From PALSA-693 sp963781155 (GTDB taxonomy: Bacteria > Actinomycetota > Acidimicrobiia > Acidimicrobiales > Palsa-688), in assembly GCA_963781155.1 (NCBI GenBank), contig CAWAEC010000016.1, positions 992,001-1,056,000 of the forward strand: DNA of 64,000 nt, read 5' to 3'. Positions 9,177 to 17,710 of this stretch are shown here, piece by piece (position 1 is the stretch's first letter; each line of letters opens with the position of its first letter). The notes under the pieces are model-generated. The model saw nothing but the letters and a program-made list of their open reading frames with translations, was not told where the DNA came from and made no database searches. A program made the translations under genes and the position numbers.

Positions 9177-9705
9177 TCCACTCCCGAAAAGCGAGTCCTA
9201 TCCCGGCCGGTTGCCCCCGGTGCGAGCGCAGTGGCGGCGAGTGAGCCCCGGGATCCGCGCGGCCCTGATCGTGGTTCCCCTGGTGGTGATAGGCGCCGTG
9301 TTGGCCGCCAGCCTGGCGGTCGGCACGGTCGTGGCTGTCATGCTCGTGGGCGCGTGGGCCGCGAGCGCGGTCTACGTGAAGAACCGTACAGACCGGCACA
9401 ACGCGGCCGTCGACCGGGGCGAAATCCGGGTGGTCGCCGACCCGCACCTTCGGCCCTCGTCCCTGGGGATATTTGACGCCTCTGCGCTGGCCCGGTTGGG
9501 CGAACTCGGCTTTGCACGTGGTGACATCGACCAGGTCACGAGCTTCGATGGCGGTGTCATCGTGAAACGTCGAAGCCGCCACGAACTGGCCGTCGTCCTC
9601 GGCGATGACGGTGGCGTGGCGTTTTTCGATCCGCGCTGGGTCGATGACCTTCGAGCCGCGAGCGAGTACCGGGCCGGTCGGGGCCGCGAGCCGGCCAGCC
9701 GGTAG
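9169..9705 (+). CDS. Small membrane protein with two hydrophobic segments
   Basis: 178 residues starting MIDPLPKSESYPGR; the ATG overlaps the end of the acyl-CoA dehydrogenase by 8 nt. Two adjacent hydrophobic stretches (IRAALIVVPLVVIGAVLAA and AVGTVVAVMLVGAWAASAV) form a hairpin, followed by a soluble C-terminal domain ending with a segment that resembles a ligand- or membrane-associated beta fold (VTSFDGGVIVKRRSRHELAV). No family was recognised. Coupling to the dehydrogenase is clear from the overlap; a functional link is not. Confidence 0.65.
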   Translation: MIDPLPKSESYPGRLPPVRAQWRRVSPGIRAALIVVPLVVIGAVLAASLAVGTVVAVMLVGAWAASAVYVKNRTDRHNAAVDRGEIRVVADPHLRPSSLGIFDASALARLGELGFARGDIDQVTSFDGGVIVKRRSRHELAVVLGDDGGVAFFDPRWVDDLRAASEYRAGRGREPASR

Positions 9706-9847
9706 CGCCGCGTCGATAATCCGACAGCGCGCAACGCCCACCGCCGCGGCGTCGGCGTCTGTCCCGACGGCGGGGTGAGGGCCAACGCGCCAGCAGTAGC
9801 GAGTTCCCGCAGTCCCATTGCGGCAAGCTGAGTGGGTGCGCAACCCG

Positions 9848-11197
9848 ATGTTCGTTCCTGATGACCGCCTGATCTCGCTCATCTTCGACTACTGCCGGTG
9901 GCGCCTGTCGCTGGACCCCGTCGACCTCGACCACCCCGGGGACAAAGCGGTACTCGACAAGGCGCTCGCCGGCCTCCTCGGCCCCCGGCCGCAGGACCCC
10001 TCCGACGTGCTCAGGGTCTTCTCCGATCAGCTGGCACCTGCCGTCATCTCCTGTGACAGCCCCCGTTTTCTGGCCTTCATTCCCGGGGCCCCTACCAAAG
10101 CCTCGCTGCTGTTCGACATGGTGGTGTCGTGTTCGTCTCTCCAGGGAACTTCCTGGCTGGAAGCGGCCGGAGCGGTCTCGGCCGAGAACCAGACGCTACG
10201 CCTCTTGGCCGACCTGGCCGGGATGCCCCCTTCGGCTGGGGGCTGCTTCGTGTCGGGAGGGAGCGCCGGCAACCTGTCGGCTCTCGTCATCGCCCGGGAG
10301 ACCGCCGATCGGCGCCGAGGCGGATCGGGGCCGACTCCGCTTCGAGCCGCGGTCAGTGATCAAGCGCACTCCTCCATCGGCAAGGCGCTTCGCGTCATTG
10401 GGATGGAAGCGCTCGTGGTTCCCAGCCAAGACCACCGCTTGACCGGATCCGCCGTGGCCCGCGCTCTGGACGCCGACCCCGATCCCGAAAGCGTTGTCGC
10501 CCTGGTTGCCACCGCCGGCACCACCAACGCGGGAATTATCGACGATCTGGCCAGCCTGGCCGACGTTGCCAGCAGCCGTCAGTTGTGGTTCCACGTCGAT
10601 GCCGCCTACGGAGGCGCCGCTCTTTTCGCGCCGTCGGCAAAGGACCGGTTCGCGGGGATCGAGCGAGCGGACTCCTACATCGTCGATCCGCACAAGTGGC
10701 TCTTTGCACCGTTTGATTGCGCAGCTTTGATCTATCGCGATCCTCGGCTTGCGCGGGCGTTCTTTACCCAGGATGCCAGCTACCTCGACGTCCTGCATAC
10801 CGACGCGCCTGACGAGTGGAACCCGAGCGATTATGCCTATCACCTCACCCGGCGTGCCCGGGGCCTGCCGCTCTGGTTTTCCCTGGCGGTCAACGGTACG
10901 GACCGCTATCGCGACGCCGTCGAGAGTGCCCTTGACCTGGCGCGTCAGACCGCCGCTCGCATCGAGGCGACCCCGTATCTCGGGCTCTTGCGGCGCCCGG
11001 AGCTATCGATCGTGCTGTTTCGGCGACGTGGATGGACGCCCGCCGACTACGAGGCCTGGTCGAGCAAGCTGCTCGCGGATCAGATCGGGTTCGTGGCGCC
11101 GACGAAATGGTTGGGCGAGACGGTGGCTCGCATGGCCTTCCTGCACCCGCACACGACCATCGAGATGGTCGACGAGATCCTGGCGACCATGGCCTGA
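9848..11197 (+). CDS. Group II pyridoxal-phosphate amino acid decarboxylase (aromatic-L-amino-acid decarboxylase family)
   Basis: About 449 residues of fold-type I PLP enzyme. Seen motifs are GCFVSGGSAGNLSALV (cofactor phosphate site), WFHVDAAYGGAALF (the Asp that pairs with the PLP nitrogen) and VDPHKWLFAPFDCAAL with the Schiff-base lysine. This is the tyrosine/DOPA/tryptophan or glutamate decarboxylase superfamily; the arrangement and length fit the aromatic branch. ATG at 9848 (MFVPDDRLI) is preferred; GTG at 9836 and TTG at 9818 are upstream options. It converges on the homogentisate dioxygenase gene, so this stretch is rich in aromatic amino acid enzymes. Confidence 0.85.
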   Translation: MFVPDDRLISLIFDYCRWRLSLDPVDLDHPGDKAVLDKALAGLLGPRPQDPSDVLRVFSDQLAPAVISCDSPRFLAFIPGAPTKASLLFDMVVSCSSLQGTSWLEAAGAVSAENQTLRLLADLAGMPPSAGGCFVSGGSAGNLSALVIARETADRRRGGSGPTPLRAAVSDQAHSSIGKALRVIGMEALVVPSQDHRLTGSAVARALDADPDPESVVALVATAGTTNAGIIDDLASLADVASSRQLWFHVDAAYGGAALFAPSAKDRFAGIERADSYIVDPHKWLFAPFDCAALIYRDPRLARAFFTQDASYLDVLHTDAPDEWNPSDYAYHLTRRARGLPLWFSLAVNGTDRYRDAVESALDLARQTAARIEATPYLGLLRRPELSIVLFRRRGWTPADYEAWSSKLLADQIGFVAPTKWLGETVARMAFLHPHTTIEMVDEILATMA

Positions 11198-11386
11198 CGT
11201 TGGGAGCGGGGTTCCAGGGAAAAAGACCGGCCCGCATCCGGCTAGACCCAGGTTCTGACAACCGTCCTACGCTGCCCGCTCGCTATGTCGTTGCGCGGGG
11301 AACGGGACGAAGCGCCAGCCCCGGCTCGGCTGCCACCTGGACGGCTGCCACGCCACCCTCGTGCCGGCTCGCCCGAAGGCAGTTAT

Positions 11387-11429
11387 GACAGAGAAAGCCC
11401 GCCCCCCGCCTTTACCCGCTTTCTCTGTC
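11387..11429. terminator. Perfect 12-bp stem-loop, first copy
   Basis: GACAGAGAAAGC pairs with GCTTTCTCTGTC across a 19-nt loop. It lies between converging genes and could end transcription in both directions, though no long T-run follows. A second copy with the same stem lies 74 bp further on. Confidence 0.5.
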
Positions 11430-11460
11430 GCAATTCACACCCTCCCGAACCGTGTGGCAC

Positions 11461-11503
11461 GACAGAGAAAGCTGGCCCACCGCCTCAACGCGCTTTCTCT
11501 GTC
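11461..11503. terminator. Perfect 12-bp stem-loop, second copy
   Basis: Same two arms as the first copy (GACAGAGAAAGC and GCTTTCTCTGTC), with a different loop. Stem conservation with loop divergence suggests selection on the hairpin. Bidirectional terminator or a mobile repetitive palindrome are both possible. Confidence 0.5.
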
Positions 11504-11680
11504 GTATCCGTCACCCTTCCCAACCGGTGCGTTGCGGCAAAGAACGCCGGCGGCGATCACTGGCACGAAACCCGCCCTCCCGAACCGTGGCCGCGTCCGG
11601 TAAAAGCCGGGTAGGAGGTCGTCGGCCAACGCCGGCCGGCGGTTTGGCCTCGCGCCCCGACCCAGGTTGTGACAACTGCC

Positions 11681-12850
11681 CTACCGCGCCGGCTGGGCCC
11701 AGCTCCAGGGGTAGCTCTTGTCAGCCACTGATCGCGCCGCCGCGCTGATCTCCAGCGGGGCAAAGGTGTCGATCATCACTGCGGTCTCTTCTGTGCCGGT
11801 GGCGCCGACGGACGCCTCCACGCTCCCCGGCTGGGGCCCGTGAACAAACCCGGCCGGATGCAGGGTCAGCGATCCCGCCCTAATTGCCGTGCCGCGCCGG
11901 CTCATGAAGTCACCGTCGGAGTAGAACAGGACTTCGTCGGAGTCGACGTTGGCGTGGTGATACGGCACCTTGACGGCGTGCGGATCGAAGTCGTACGGCC
12001 GGGGCACGAAGCTACAGACCACGAATCCTGGTCCCGCAAACGTTTGATGGACGGGCGGGGGTTGGTGGATGCGGCCGACGATGGGTTCGAAGTCCCGTAT
12101 CGACAGCGCAAACGGATACGCGCAACCATCCCAGCCCACCACATCGAAGGGGTGATGGGCGTGACAATGGCGGGACCAGCCGTCCCGGGTGCGTACCAGT
12201 ACCGGCACCGGCCCGTCCTCCTCGGTCACCAGCGGCTCGCTCGGCGGTCGCAGGTCGCGCTCGGAAAACGGTGCCCCCTCGCGCAACTGACCGGTTGCCG
12301 TCAGATAGCGCGGCGGGAACGCCACGTGGCCGGCCGCTTCCAGGACCAGCGCCCGGACCGAGACGCCGTCGCGCAGCACCCAGCGGTGGGTGGTGGAGGC
12401 CGGGACGACGACGTAATCACCTGCTGTCACCTCGATCGCGCCGAACACCGACTCGAATGTGGCGGACCCCTCCTGCACGTACATCACCTCATCCCCGGCC
12501 GCATTCCGGTAGAGGTCGCTGCTCCGGTCTGCGTGGACCCAGCAGATCGTGACACTGGCGTTGCCGAGCAGCAGCTGGCGACCGGTCACGAGATCGCCGC
12601 CCGCCGCCAGTCGAGGGGCCTCGAAGTGCCATGGCAGCAGGGGGTCGTTGGCAACCAGAGCGGACCGGTCGGTGTGCCACGCCTCCACCCCGGTGATGGC
12701 ACTCGGTGAGTGACGGTGGTAGAGCAAGCTCGACGCCCCGTTGAAACCCTCCTCGCCCATCAGCTCCTCCGCCAGGCGATGGCCGTCAGGGCCCTTGTGC
12801 CACGTGTGGCGCTTTCGAGGGACGTCGCCCACCCGCACGTAATACGTCAT
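11681..12850 (-). CDS. hmgA: Homogentisate 1,2-dioxygenase
   Basis: 389 residues of cupin-fold dioxygenase starting MTYYVRVGDVPRKRHTWH. Mid-protein shows the cupin segment AGDEVMYVQEGSATFES and DYVVVPASTTHRWVL. The C-terminal part has PYHHANVDSDEVLFYSDG with His and Glu of the iron site, and LHPAGFVHGPQPG with a further His. It opens the ring of homogentisate to maleylacetoacetate. The ATG lies 2 nt after the natural stop of the hydroxyphenylpyruvate dioxygenase gene, so they form an operon for tyrosine breakdown. The later pathway enzymes (isomerase, fumarylacetoacetase) are not in the window. Confidence 0.88.
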   Translation of the reverse strand: MTYYVRVGDVPRKRHTWHKGPDGHRLAEELMGEEGFNGASSLLYHRHSPSAITGVEAWHTDRSALVANDPLLPWHFEAPRLAAGGDLVTGRQLLLGNASVTICWVHADRSSDLYRNAAGDEVMYVQEGSATFESVFGAIEVTAGDYVVVPASTTHRWVLRDGVSVRALVLEAAGHVAFPPRYLTATGQLREGAPFSERDLRPPSEPLVTEEDGPVPVLVRTRDGWSRHCHAHHPFDVVGWDGCAYPFALSIRDFEPIVGRIHQPPPVHQTFAGPGFVVCSFVPRPYDFDPHAVKVPYHHANVDSDEVLFYSDGDFMSRRGTAIRAGSLTLHPAGFVHGPQPGSVEASVGATGTEETAVMIDTFAPLEISAAARSVADKSYPWSWAQPAR

Positions 12851-12852
12851 GG

Positions 12853-13978
12853 TTACAGATTGCCGCGACGGGCCTGCTCGCGCTCGATGGCCTCGAACAA
12901 TGCCTTGAAGTTGCCCTCGCCGAACCCGGTCGCGCCCTTCTCGTTGAATAATTTCGACGAACAGCGTGGGCCGGTCCGCCACCGTTTCCGTGAAGATCTG
13001 CAACAGGAAGCCGCCGCTGTCGACGTCGACCTCGATGTCCAGGTCTTGCAGATCACCCCAGGGCAGATCGAAGCCGGATACGCGGACCTTGGCGTCCTCG
13101 TAGTAGGCGGCCGGCATCTCGAGGAACCGGACACCGCGAGCACGCATCGACCCGACCGCGTTGACGATGTTGGGCGTGGCCAGCGCCACGTGCTGCACCC
13201 CGGGGCCCCGGTAGGCCTCGAGGAACTCCGCGATCTGGCTCTTCTTGAGCCCGGGAGCCGGTTCGTTGATCGGCATGACGATGCCGGAGCCGTTGTGCAC
13301 CACAGTCGATCGCAGAGCCGAGTACTGGGTGGAGATCTGGTCGGCATCAAAGTGACGCATCTCCGAGAAGCCCAGCACGTCGATGTACCACTCGACCCAC
13401 CTGTCGAGCCGGCCCTCCTCCACGTTACCGACGACATGATCAATGGTTGCCAGCCCGACCGGGTTTCCCACCGGCAGTGGCGGTAGCCGCTCGGTGCTGA
13501 AACCGGGGCCCCAGTGGCCGGGCGCGCCCGAGCGCTCGACCAACAGGTGACGGGTCTCGCCGTACGTGGCAATGGCGGCGGTCGTGACCGACCCGGCGTC
13601 GTCGTTGACACTGGAGGGCTCGGCCACGACCGTCGCCCCCTTGGCGGCGGCCAATGTCGCCGTGCTTGCAGCATCGTCCACCCGCCAGGCGAGGTGGCGG
13701 ATACCGTCACCGTGCCGCAGCACGTGGCGGGATACCTCGCTATCGGGTCCGAGCCCGGCGGAGATCACGAATCGGGCATCTCCCTGGGCCAGTACGTACG
13801 ACACCCGGTCCATGAGCCCGGTCTCGGGGCCAGCGTACGCAACCACCCGGAAGCCGAACCCGGAGGTGAGCCAGGCGGTCACCGCCCGGGCGTTGCCGAC
13901 CCACCACTCCAGGTGGTCCCACCCGAGGAGGCGCGAGGCCACCGTCGGCCTGGTTTCCGTGAGCGTCGTCTGAGCCAT
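12853..13978 (-). CDS. hppD: 4-hydroxyphenylpyruvate dioxygenase, frameshifted near its 3' end
   Basis: Two vicinal-oxygen-chelate domains with the iron ligands in VGLATIDHVVGNVEEG, GPGVQHVALATPN and TLFVEII. The enzyme converts 4-hydroxyphenylpyruvate to homogentisate. From the ATG at 13978 the frame is intact until 12931-12937, where one extra base after IIQREG shifts it. Removing it restores GATGFGEGNFKALFEAIERE and a stop at 12853, for 374 residues. As it stands the ribosome would run through, in frame, into the homogentisate dioxygenase gene, giving a 777-codon fused frame. An assembly error is the simplest explanation. Order hppD-hmgA, with a divergent Lrp-type regulator, fits the tyrosine degradation operon. 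Confidence 0.85.
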
Positions 13979-14070
13979 ACACCACAAATACCGGCAACTC
14001 AACGCTAAGGTCAATATCTTCAGGAATGGCGCTACGTATTGATCAGCGTTCTTTGCAGTAGACTGCGCGA

Positions 14071-14541
14071 ATGGTGCAGCCTCACCCGCTGGATCGCCTC
14101 GATGAGCGGTTGATCGCAGCGCTGGCGTCTTTTCCCCGCGCCGGGATGATGCAGCTGGCCCGCGAGGTCGGGGTGGCCCGCAACACCGCCCAGGCCCGAT
14201 TTGACCGCCTGATCGGAGCTGGCGTGATCACCGGCTTCGGCCCCGAGCTGGACTTGCAGCGAGTGGGCTTCACGGTCTCGGCGTTCGTGTCCATGGAGAT
14301 CGCTCAGGGGCGGGCGTCATCGGTCGACGGGCATCTGGCCGAGATCCCCGAAGTGGTCGAGGCCTACATGACGACCGGGCCGTCCGACCTGCTGTGCCGG
14401 GTGGTAGCCCGGGACAACGACCACCTGGGCCAGGTCATTAACCGTATTCTCGAAGTTCCGGGTATAACGAGAACCACGACGTCGTTGGTTCTCGCTACCC
14501 GCATCCCGCCACGCAGCCGGCATGTCTTGCATGCGGATTGA
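14071..14541 (+). CDS. Lrp/AsnC family transcriptional regulator
   Basis: 156 residues. The N-terminal winged HTH (LDERLIAALASFPRAGMMQL, then VARNTAQARFDRLIGAGVI) is followed by an RAM ligand-binding domain (VSAFVSMEIAQG, EVVEAYMTTGPSDLLCRVV, ITRTTTSLVLATRI). These proteins sense amino acids. It is divergent from hppD, with 92 bp between the starts, and is followed directly by the phenylalanine hydroxylase gene, so it probably controls both sides of the aromatic amino acid block. An inverted pair TCAATA (14011-14016) and TATTGA (14037-14042) in the gap is a weak candidate site. Confidence 0.85.
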   Translation: MVQPHPLDRLDERLIAALASFPRAGMMQLAREVGVARNTAQARFDRLIGAGVITGFGPELDLQRVGFTVSAFVSMEIAQGRASSVDGHLAEIPEVVEAYMTTGPSDLLCRVVARDNDHLGQVINRILEVPGITRTTTSLVLATRIPPRSRHVLHAD

Positions 14542-14568
14542 AGCGGCGGGCCGAGCGAGGTGTTGGAT

Positions 14569-15486
14569 GTGATATCGAACTCCACCGACGATCCGACCAT
14601 GGGCGTCATCCCGAGCCGCTACTCACCGGTGCACACCCGGCCCGACGGCAACGTCACCGTCGAGTTGGCCGGCGACCACCCGGGCGTCACCGATCCCGCC
14701 TACCGGGCTCGCCGCGATTACCTGGCCGGCCTGGCGGCGGCCTGGCGTCCGGGGCAGCCCATCCCGGCTCCCGTCTACACGGAGGAGGAGCACAGCGTGT
14801 GGGCGACCGTCAGCGCCTCGCTGGAGGTGCTGCACGAGCGCTTCGCTTGCCGGGCGTTCCTGGAAGGCAAGGCGGTGCTGGGGCTTCCGGCCGACCGGGT
14901 CCCGCAGCTGCCGGACGTGAGCGTTCGGTTGGAGCCGGTGGCGCGATTTCGCTACCAGCCGGTGGCAGGGTTAGCGCCGCTGCGGGACTTCTACGGGTCG
15001 TTCGAGGACGGGGTGTTCTGGTCGACCCAGTACCTTCGCCACCCGTCCGTTCCTCTGTACACCCCCGAGCCAGACGTCATCCACGAGGTGATCGGCCACG
15101 CCAATCAGCTCGCGGCGCCCGGCTACGCCAACCTGTACCGGCTGGTAGGCCAGGCGGTGGCGCGAACCCGGAGCGAGGCCGCCTTGCGCTTCCTCTCTCA
15201 CGTGTTCTGGTACACCATGGAGTTCGGCGTTGTGCGGGAGGGCGGTCAGCTGCGGGCCTTTGGCGCCGGCATTCTGTCGTCGGTGGGGGAGACCGCCAGT
15301 TTCCGCGACGCCGACCTGCGTGCCGTTGACTTCCTCGCCATGGGGCGGGCCGAGTACGACATCACCCGGTTCCAACCGGTGCTGTACGTGTGGTCCTCGA
15401 CGGCCGAGTTGGAGGACCGTCTGAGCGGATTCCTGGCGACCTTCGATGACGCCACGCCGAGCCGGCTCTTGCGCCGGGCCGGATAG
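14569..15486 (+). CDS. phhA: Phenylalanine 4-monooxygenase (aromatic amino acid hydroxylase)
   Basis: About 305 residues. The non-heme iron ligands are visible in DVIHEVIGHANQLA (HxxxxH) and, 40 residues later, FWYTMEFG (Glu). Upstream, RDFYGSFEDGVFWSTQYLRH and PLYTPEPD match the catalytic core. The enzyme hydroxylates phenylalanine to tyrosine with a pterin cofactor, feeding the hppD-hmgA pathway next door. I chose the GTG at 14569 because GAGG lies 8 nt before it; GTG at 14560 and ATG at 14599 are alternatives. There is no separate regulatory ACT domain, as usual for bacterial monofunctional forms. It lies 27 nt after the Lrp regulator and is probably co-transcribed with it. Confidence 0.88.
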   Translation: MISNSTDDPTMGVIPSRYSPVHTRPDGNVTVELAGDHPGVTDPAYRARRDYLAGLAAAWRPGQPIPAPVYTEEEHSVWATVSASLEVLHERFACRAFLEGKAVLGLPADRVPQLPDVSVRLEPVARFRYQPVAGLAPLRDFYGSFEDGVFWSTQYLRHPSVPLYTPEPDVIHEVIGHANQLAAPGYANLYRLVGQAVARTRSEAALRFLSHVFWYTMEFGVVREGGQLRAFGAGILSSVGETASFRDADLRAVDFLAMGRAEYDITRFQPVLYVWSSTAELEDRLSGFLATFDDATPSRLLRRAG

Positions 15487-15526
15487 CAACAGGAGGAGCG
15501 GGGCGCCGCACGCGCCCCCGGGGGCG

Positions 15527-16090
15527 CTACTCGCCGCTCAGCCAGGCGGGCGCCCGTTCGAGCAGGAACTGGCTTACCGCCAGGGCTCGATCGAACGTCT
15601 CGCAGAGCAGCTCTTCCCCGGCCAGGACGCGGGCCAGCGAGACCTGCTGGCGGGCCACGATCGTGATGCGGCGCTCCGCCGGGTCTGTGGCCGAGGCGTA
15701 GCTGTCGATCGCGGAGGACTCGAGCGGTAGCTCCACCCCCCCGACGCCGGCCAGGTCGATGGCCAGGCGCAACAGGTCAGGCCCCTGGGGCAAAGGTGGG
15801 AGCGCCCAGGTGAAGGTCAGGGGGAAGTGGTACTCGTCTTTGGGTTCCTCGCCGTCGGGCAGGTCAACCACTTCGTCTTCGAAGGCGAGCAGTACACGCG
15901 GGTCGACCTCGAGGGCCAGATGCAAGTCCAGAGGCCCGTTGCAGCCTTCTTCGGGATGCAGATCGACCTCCCAGGCCTGCCGGAGGGAGTAGGTCTCCAC
16001 GAAGTGCCGCTCGTCGTGCACGTGGAACCCGTGGTCGACGGCGTGGTCCTTGAGCTCGGCTACGTATCCGGCGACGTCGATGACCGCCAC
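15527..16090 (-). CDS. Conserved actinobacterial protein of unknown function
   Basis: 187 residues from a GTG at 16090 (VAVIDVAGYVAELKDHAVDH). It is acidic, mostly beta-like, with HVHDERHFVETYSLRQAWEV, DEYHFPLTFTWALPPLP and a helical tail ALAVSQFLLERAP. No catalytic motif was recognised. The frame extends upstream, but the longer N-terminus would overlap the divergent phosphatase gene. Its stop is 41 nt from the phenylalanine hydroxylase stop (convergent). Confidence 0.6.
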   Translation of the reverse strand: MAVIDVAGYVAELKDHAVDHGFHVHDERHFVETYSLRQAWEVDLHPEEGCNGPLDLHLALEVDPRVLLAFEDEVVDLPDGEEPKDEYHFPLTFTWALPPLPQGPDLLRLAIDLAGVGGVELPLESSAIDSYASATDPAERRITIVARQQVSLARVLAGEELLCETFDRALAVSQFLLERAPAWLSGE

Positions 16091-16144
16091 TCGACCAACC
16101 CTACTGCGCCCCACCGCTTCCCGGGTCGGGTACCGTCGACGATT

Positions 16145-16933
16145 GTGGCGTCCTCCGGCGGGCTTGGTTCCTCTGCCTCGGCCGGCCATGTCCTCGAGGT
16201 GCTGCACGAAGTGGTGTCGGCGGTGGCCGCCAGTCTGGAGGGGCTTGCCGACTGGGGGCTGGCGGGCACGCGAGACGGTCAGTATCACAGCGACCTGGTG
16301 GCCGATCGGGCCGCCCTGGCCGTCATCGACCGGGCTGGCTATGGAGCCCTGTCAGAGGAGTCGGGTCTGCATGCCACGGATCGACCGGTGTGGGTCGTGC
16401 TCGATCCGGTCGACGGTTCAACGAACGCATCTCGTCACCTGCCTTGGTGGGCCACTAGCGCGTGTGCCATCGATGCCGACGGCCCTCTGGCGGCGGTGGT
16501 CGCCAATCAAGCCACCGGGATGCGCTTCGAAGCGACTCGGGGCGGCGGGGCTCGTGCCGACGGCCGACCCATTGCCCCGACTTCGTGCCACGCCATGCGG
16601 GACGCGATCGTGTCACTGTCGGGGTATTCCCGACGCTGGCTGGGCTGGTCCCAGTACCGGGTGTACGGCGCCGCCGCCCTCGACCTGTGCGCCGTGGCCT
16701 CCGGCCAGGTCGATGCCTTCATCGATTGCGGATGGCGGTCATTGGCGCCGTGGGACTATCTCGGTGGCGTACTCATCTGTCAAGAGGCGGGCGCGGCCGT
16801 GCAGGAAGCGTTCGGTCGAGACCTGCTCGTGCGCGACCCGGGCCTGCGGCGAACTCCGGTGGCGGCGGCCACGCCCGACTTGCTCGAGGAGGCGGTCGCG
16901 GCCAGGCGCAGCTTGGAGAACGGGGAGAAGTAG
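16145..16933 (+). CDS. Inositol monophosphatase family protein
   Basis: 262 residues from a GTG at 16145. The metal-binding motif is VLDPVDGSTNASRHLPWW (the family's DPxDGT-type loop) and the C-terminal motif reads SLAPWDYLGGVLICQEAGA (family GAxxWDxAAG-like). Such enzymes remove phosphate from inositol phosphates, histidinol phosphate, fructose bisphosphate or PAP with magnesium. The usual N-terminal Glu appears in ALSEESG. It begins a plus-strand run with an ACT protein and a membrane protein. The substrate cannot be assigned. Confidence 0.82.
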   Translation: MASSGGLGSSASAGHVLEVLHEVVSAVAASLEGLADWGLAGTRDGQYHSDLVADRAALAVIDRAGYGALSEESGLHATDRPVWVVLDPVDGSTNASRHLPWWATSACAIDADGPLAAVVANQATGMRFEATRGGGARADGRPIAPTSCHAMRDAIVSLSGYSRRWLGWSQYRVYGAAALDLCAVASGQVDAFIDCGWRSLAPWDYLGGVLICQEAGAAVQEAFGRDLLVRDPGLRRTPVAAATPDLLEEAVAARRSLENGEK

Positions 16934-17010
16934 GCGACCTGGGGCGATTTTCCCTCGCCCGCCCGGTTGCCGGCTCCCTTGATCCAGGCCGTCATGCTAC
17001 GGTCCGGGGG

Positions 17011-17694
17011 GTGGGTCCTTTGATTCGGCTCCGCGTTTCCCTGGCCGACCGACCCGGCGCGCTGGCCGGGGTTGCGACCATCATTGCCAGCCGTGGCGGA
17101 AATATCACCTCGGTCGACGTGCAGCGAGTGGACGGAGAATTTGTCGTCGACGATCTGGTCGTGCAGTTTTCGGAGCCGCCCGACGTGGTCCTCCTCCGAG
17201 ACGATCTGGCTGCGAATGGGGCGGCCACGGTGCTGTCCCACCAGGAGACTCAGGCGATCGACCCTATTGTCGCCAGCCTCCGTCGGATCATGCAGCTGGT
17301 CGATAGCTGGCCCGGCGATCCGGCGACCGCGCTCGCCGAAGGAGTAGCCGAATTGTGCTCGTCCCCCGTGGTGTGGATCAGCAGCCCGGCTGAGGCCATC
17401 AGGTATGAGGCCGGTCGTTTCGCACTCGAGCACCACGCTGCCGTAGCCCTCCAGACGACACAACTCCCGGAACACCTGGCCGAACGGCTCCCCGGCGAGG
17501 TGTGCCTGCTGGCCGTCCTGGATCCTGACCTCCAGAACGAGGGACGAGTCGTCTTCGTCGCCCGCCCGGTGGCCAATCCCTTTACGGCTACGGAGATCGC
17601 CCGCATCGAGGCCCTCTCGGCATTGCATGCGGGCATCGAACGCCTTTTGGCGGGGCGCGGACGGGTTGGCTCGGACTCCCTCGACGGACGATAA
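17011..17694 (+). CDS. ACT domain-containing protein
   Basis: 227 residues from a GTG at 17011. The N-terminal ~75 residues form an ACT domain (LIRLRVSLADRPGALAGVAT, IIASRGGNITSVDVQRVD), the small amino-acid-binding fold. The C-terminal ~130 residues resemble a GAF-like sensor by pattern (VAELCSSPVVWISSPAEAIR, VCLLAVLDPDLQNEGRVVFV, FTATEIARIEALSALHAGIE), which is inference. No enzymatic or DNA-binding domain is attached, so a regulatory sensor role is likely. It is followed 16 nt later by a membrane protein. Confidence 0.7.
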   Translation: MGPLIRLRVSLADRPGALAGVATIIASRGGNITSVDVQRVDGEFVVDDLVVQFSEPPDVVLLRDDLAANGAATVLSHQETQAIDPIVASLRRIMQLVDSWPGDPATALAEGVAELCSSPVVWISSPAEAIRYEAGRFALEHHAAVALQTTQLPEHLAERLPGEVCLLAVLDPDLQNEGRVVFVARPVANPFTATEIARIEALSALHAGIERLLAGRGRVGSDSLDGR

Positions 17695-17710
17695 ACGAGA
17701 GGCTGGAAAC

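Larger units (their letters stand above)
11245..11684. repeat. Convergent intergenic region with duplicated 26-bp blocks
   Basis: A 26-bp block beginning GACCCAGGTTCTGACAAC at 11245-11270 recurs at 11659-11684 with three mismatches, the second copy running over the stop codon of the dioxygenase gene. Between them lie two matching hairpins and several CTCCCGAACCGTG-like repeats (near 11443, 11517 and 11578). The region therefore looks built from duplicated short units. No protein gene is seen. Confidence 0.7.

Noticed and set aside
11681..14014. A single 777-residue dioxygenase fusion protein
   Set aside because: The reference-like C-terminus of HppD is present in the neighbouring frame with a stop 2 nt before hmgA, so a one-base frameshift is far more likely than a designed fusion.
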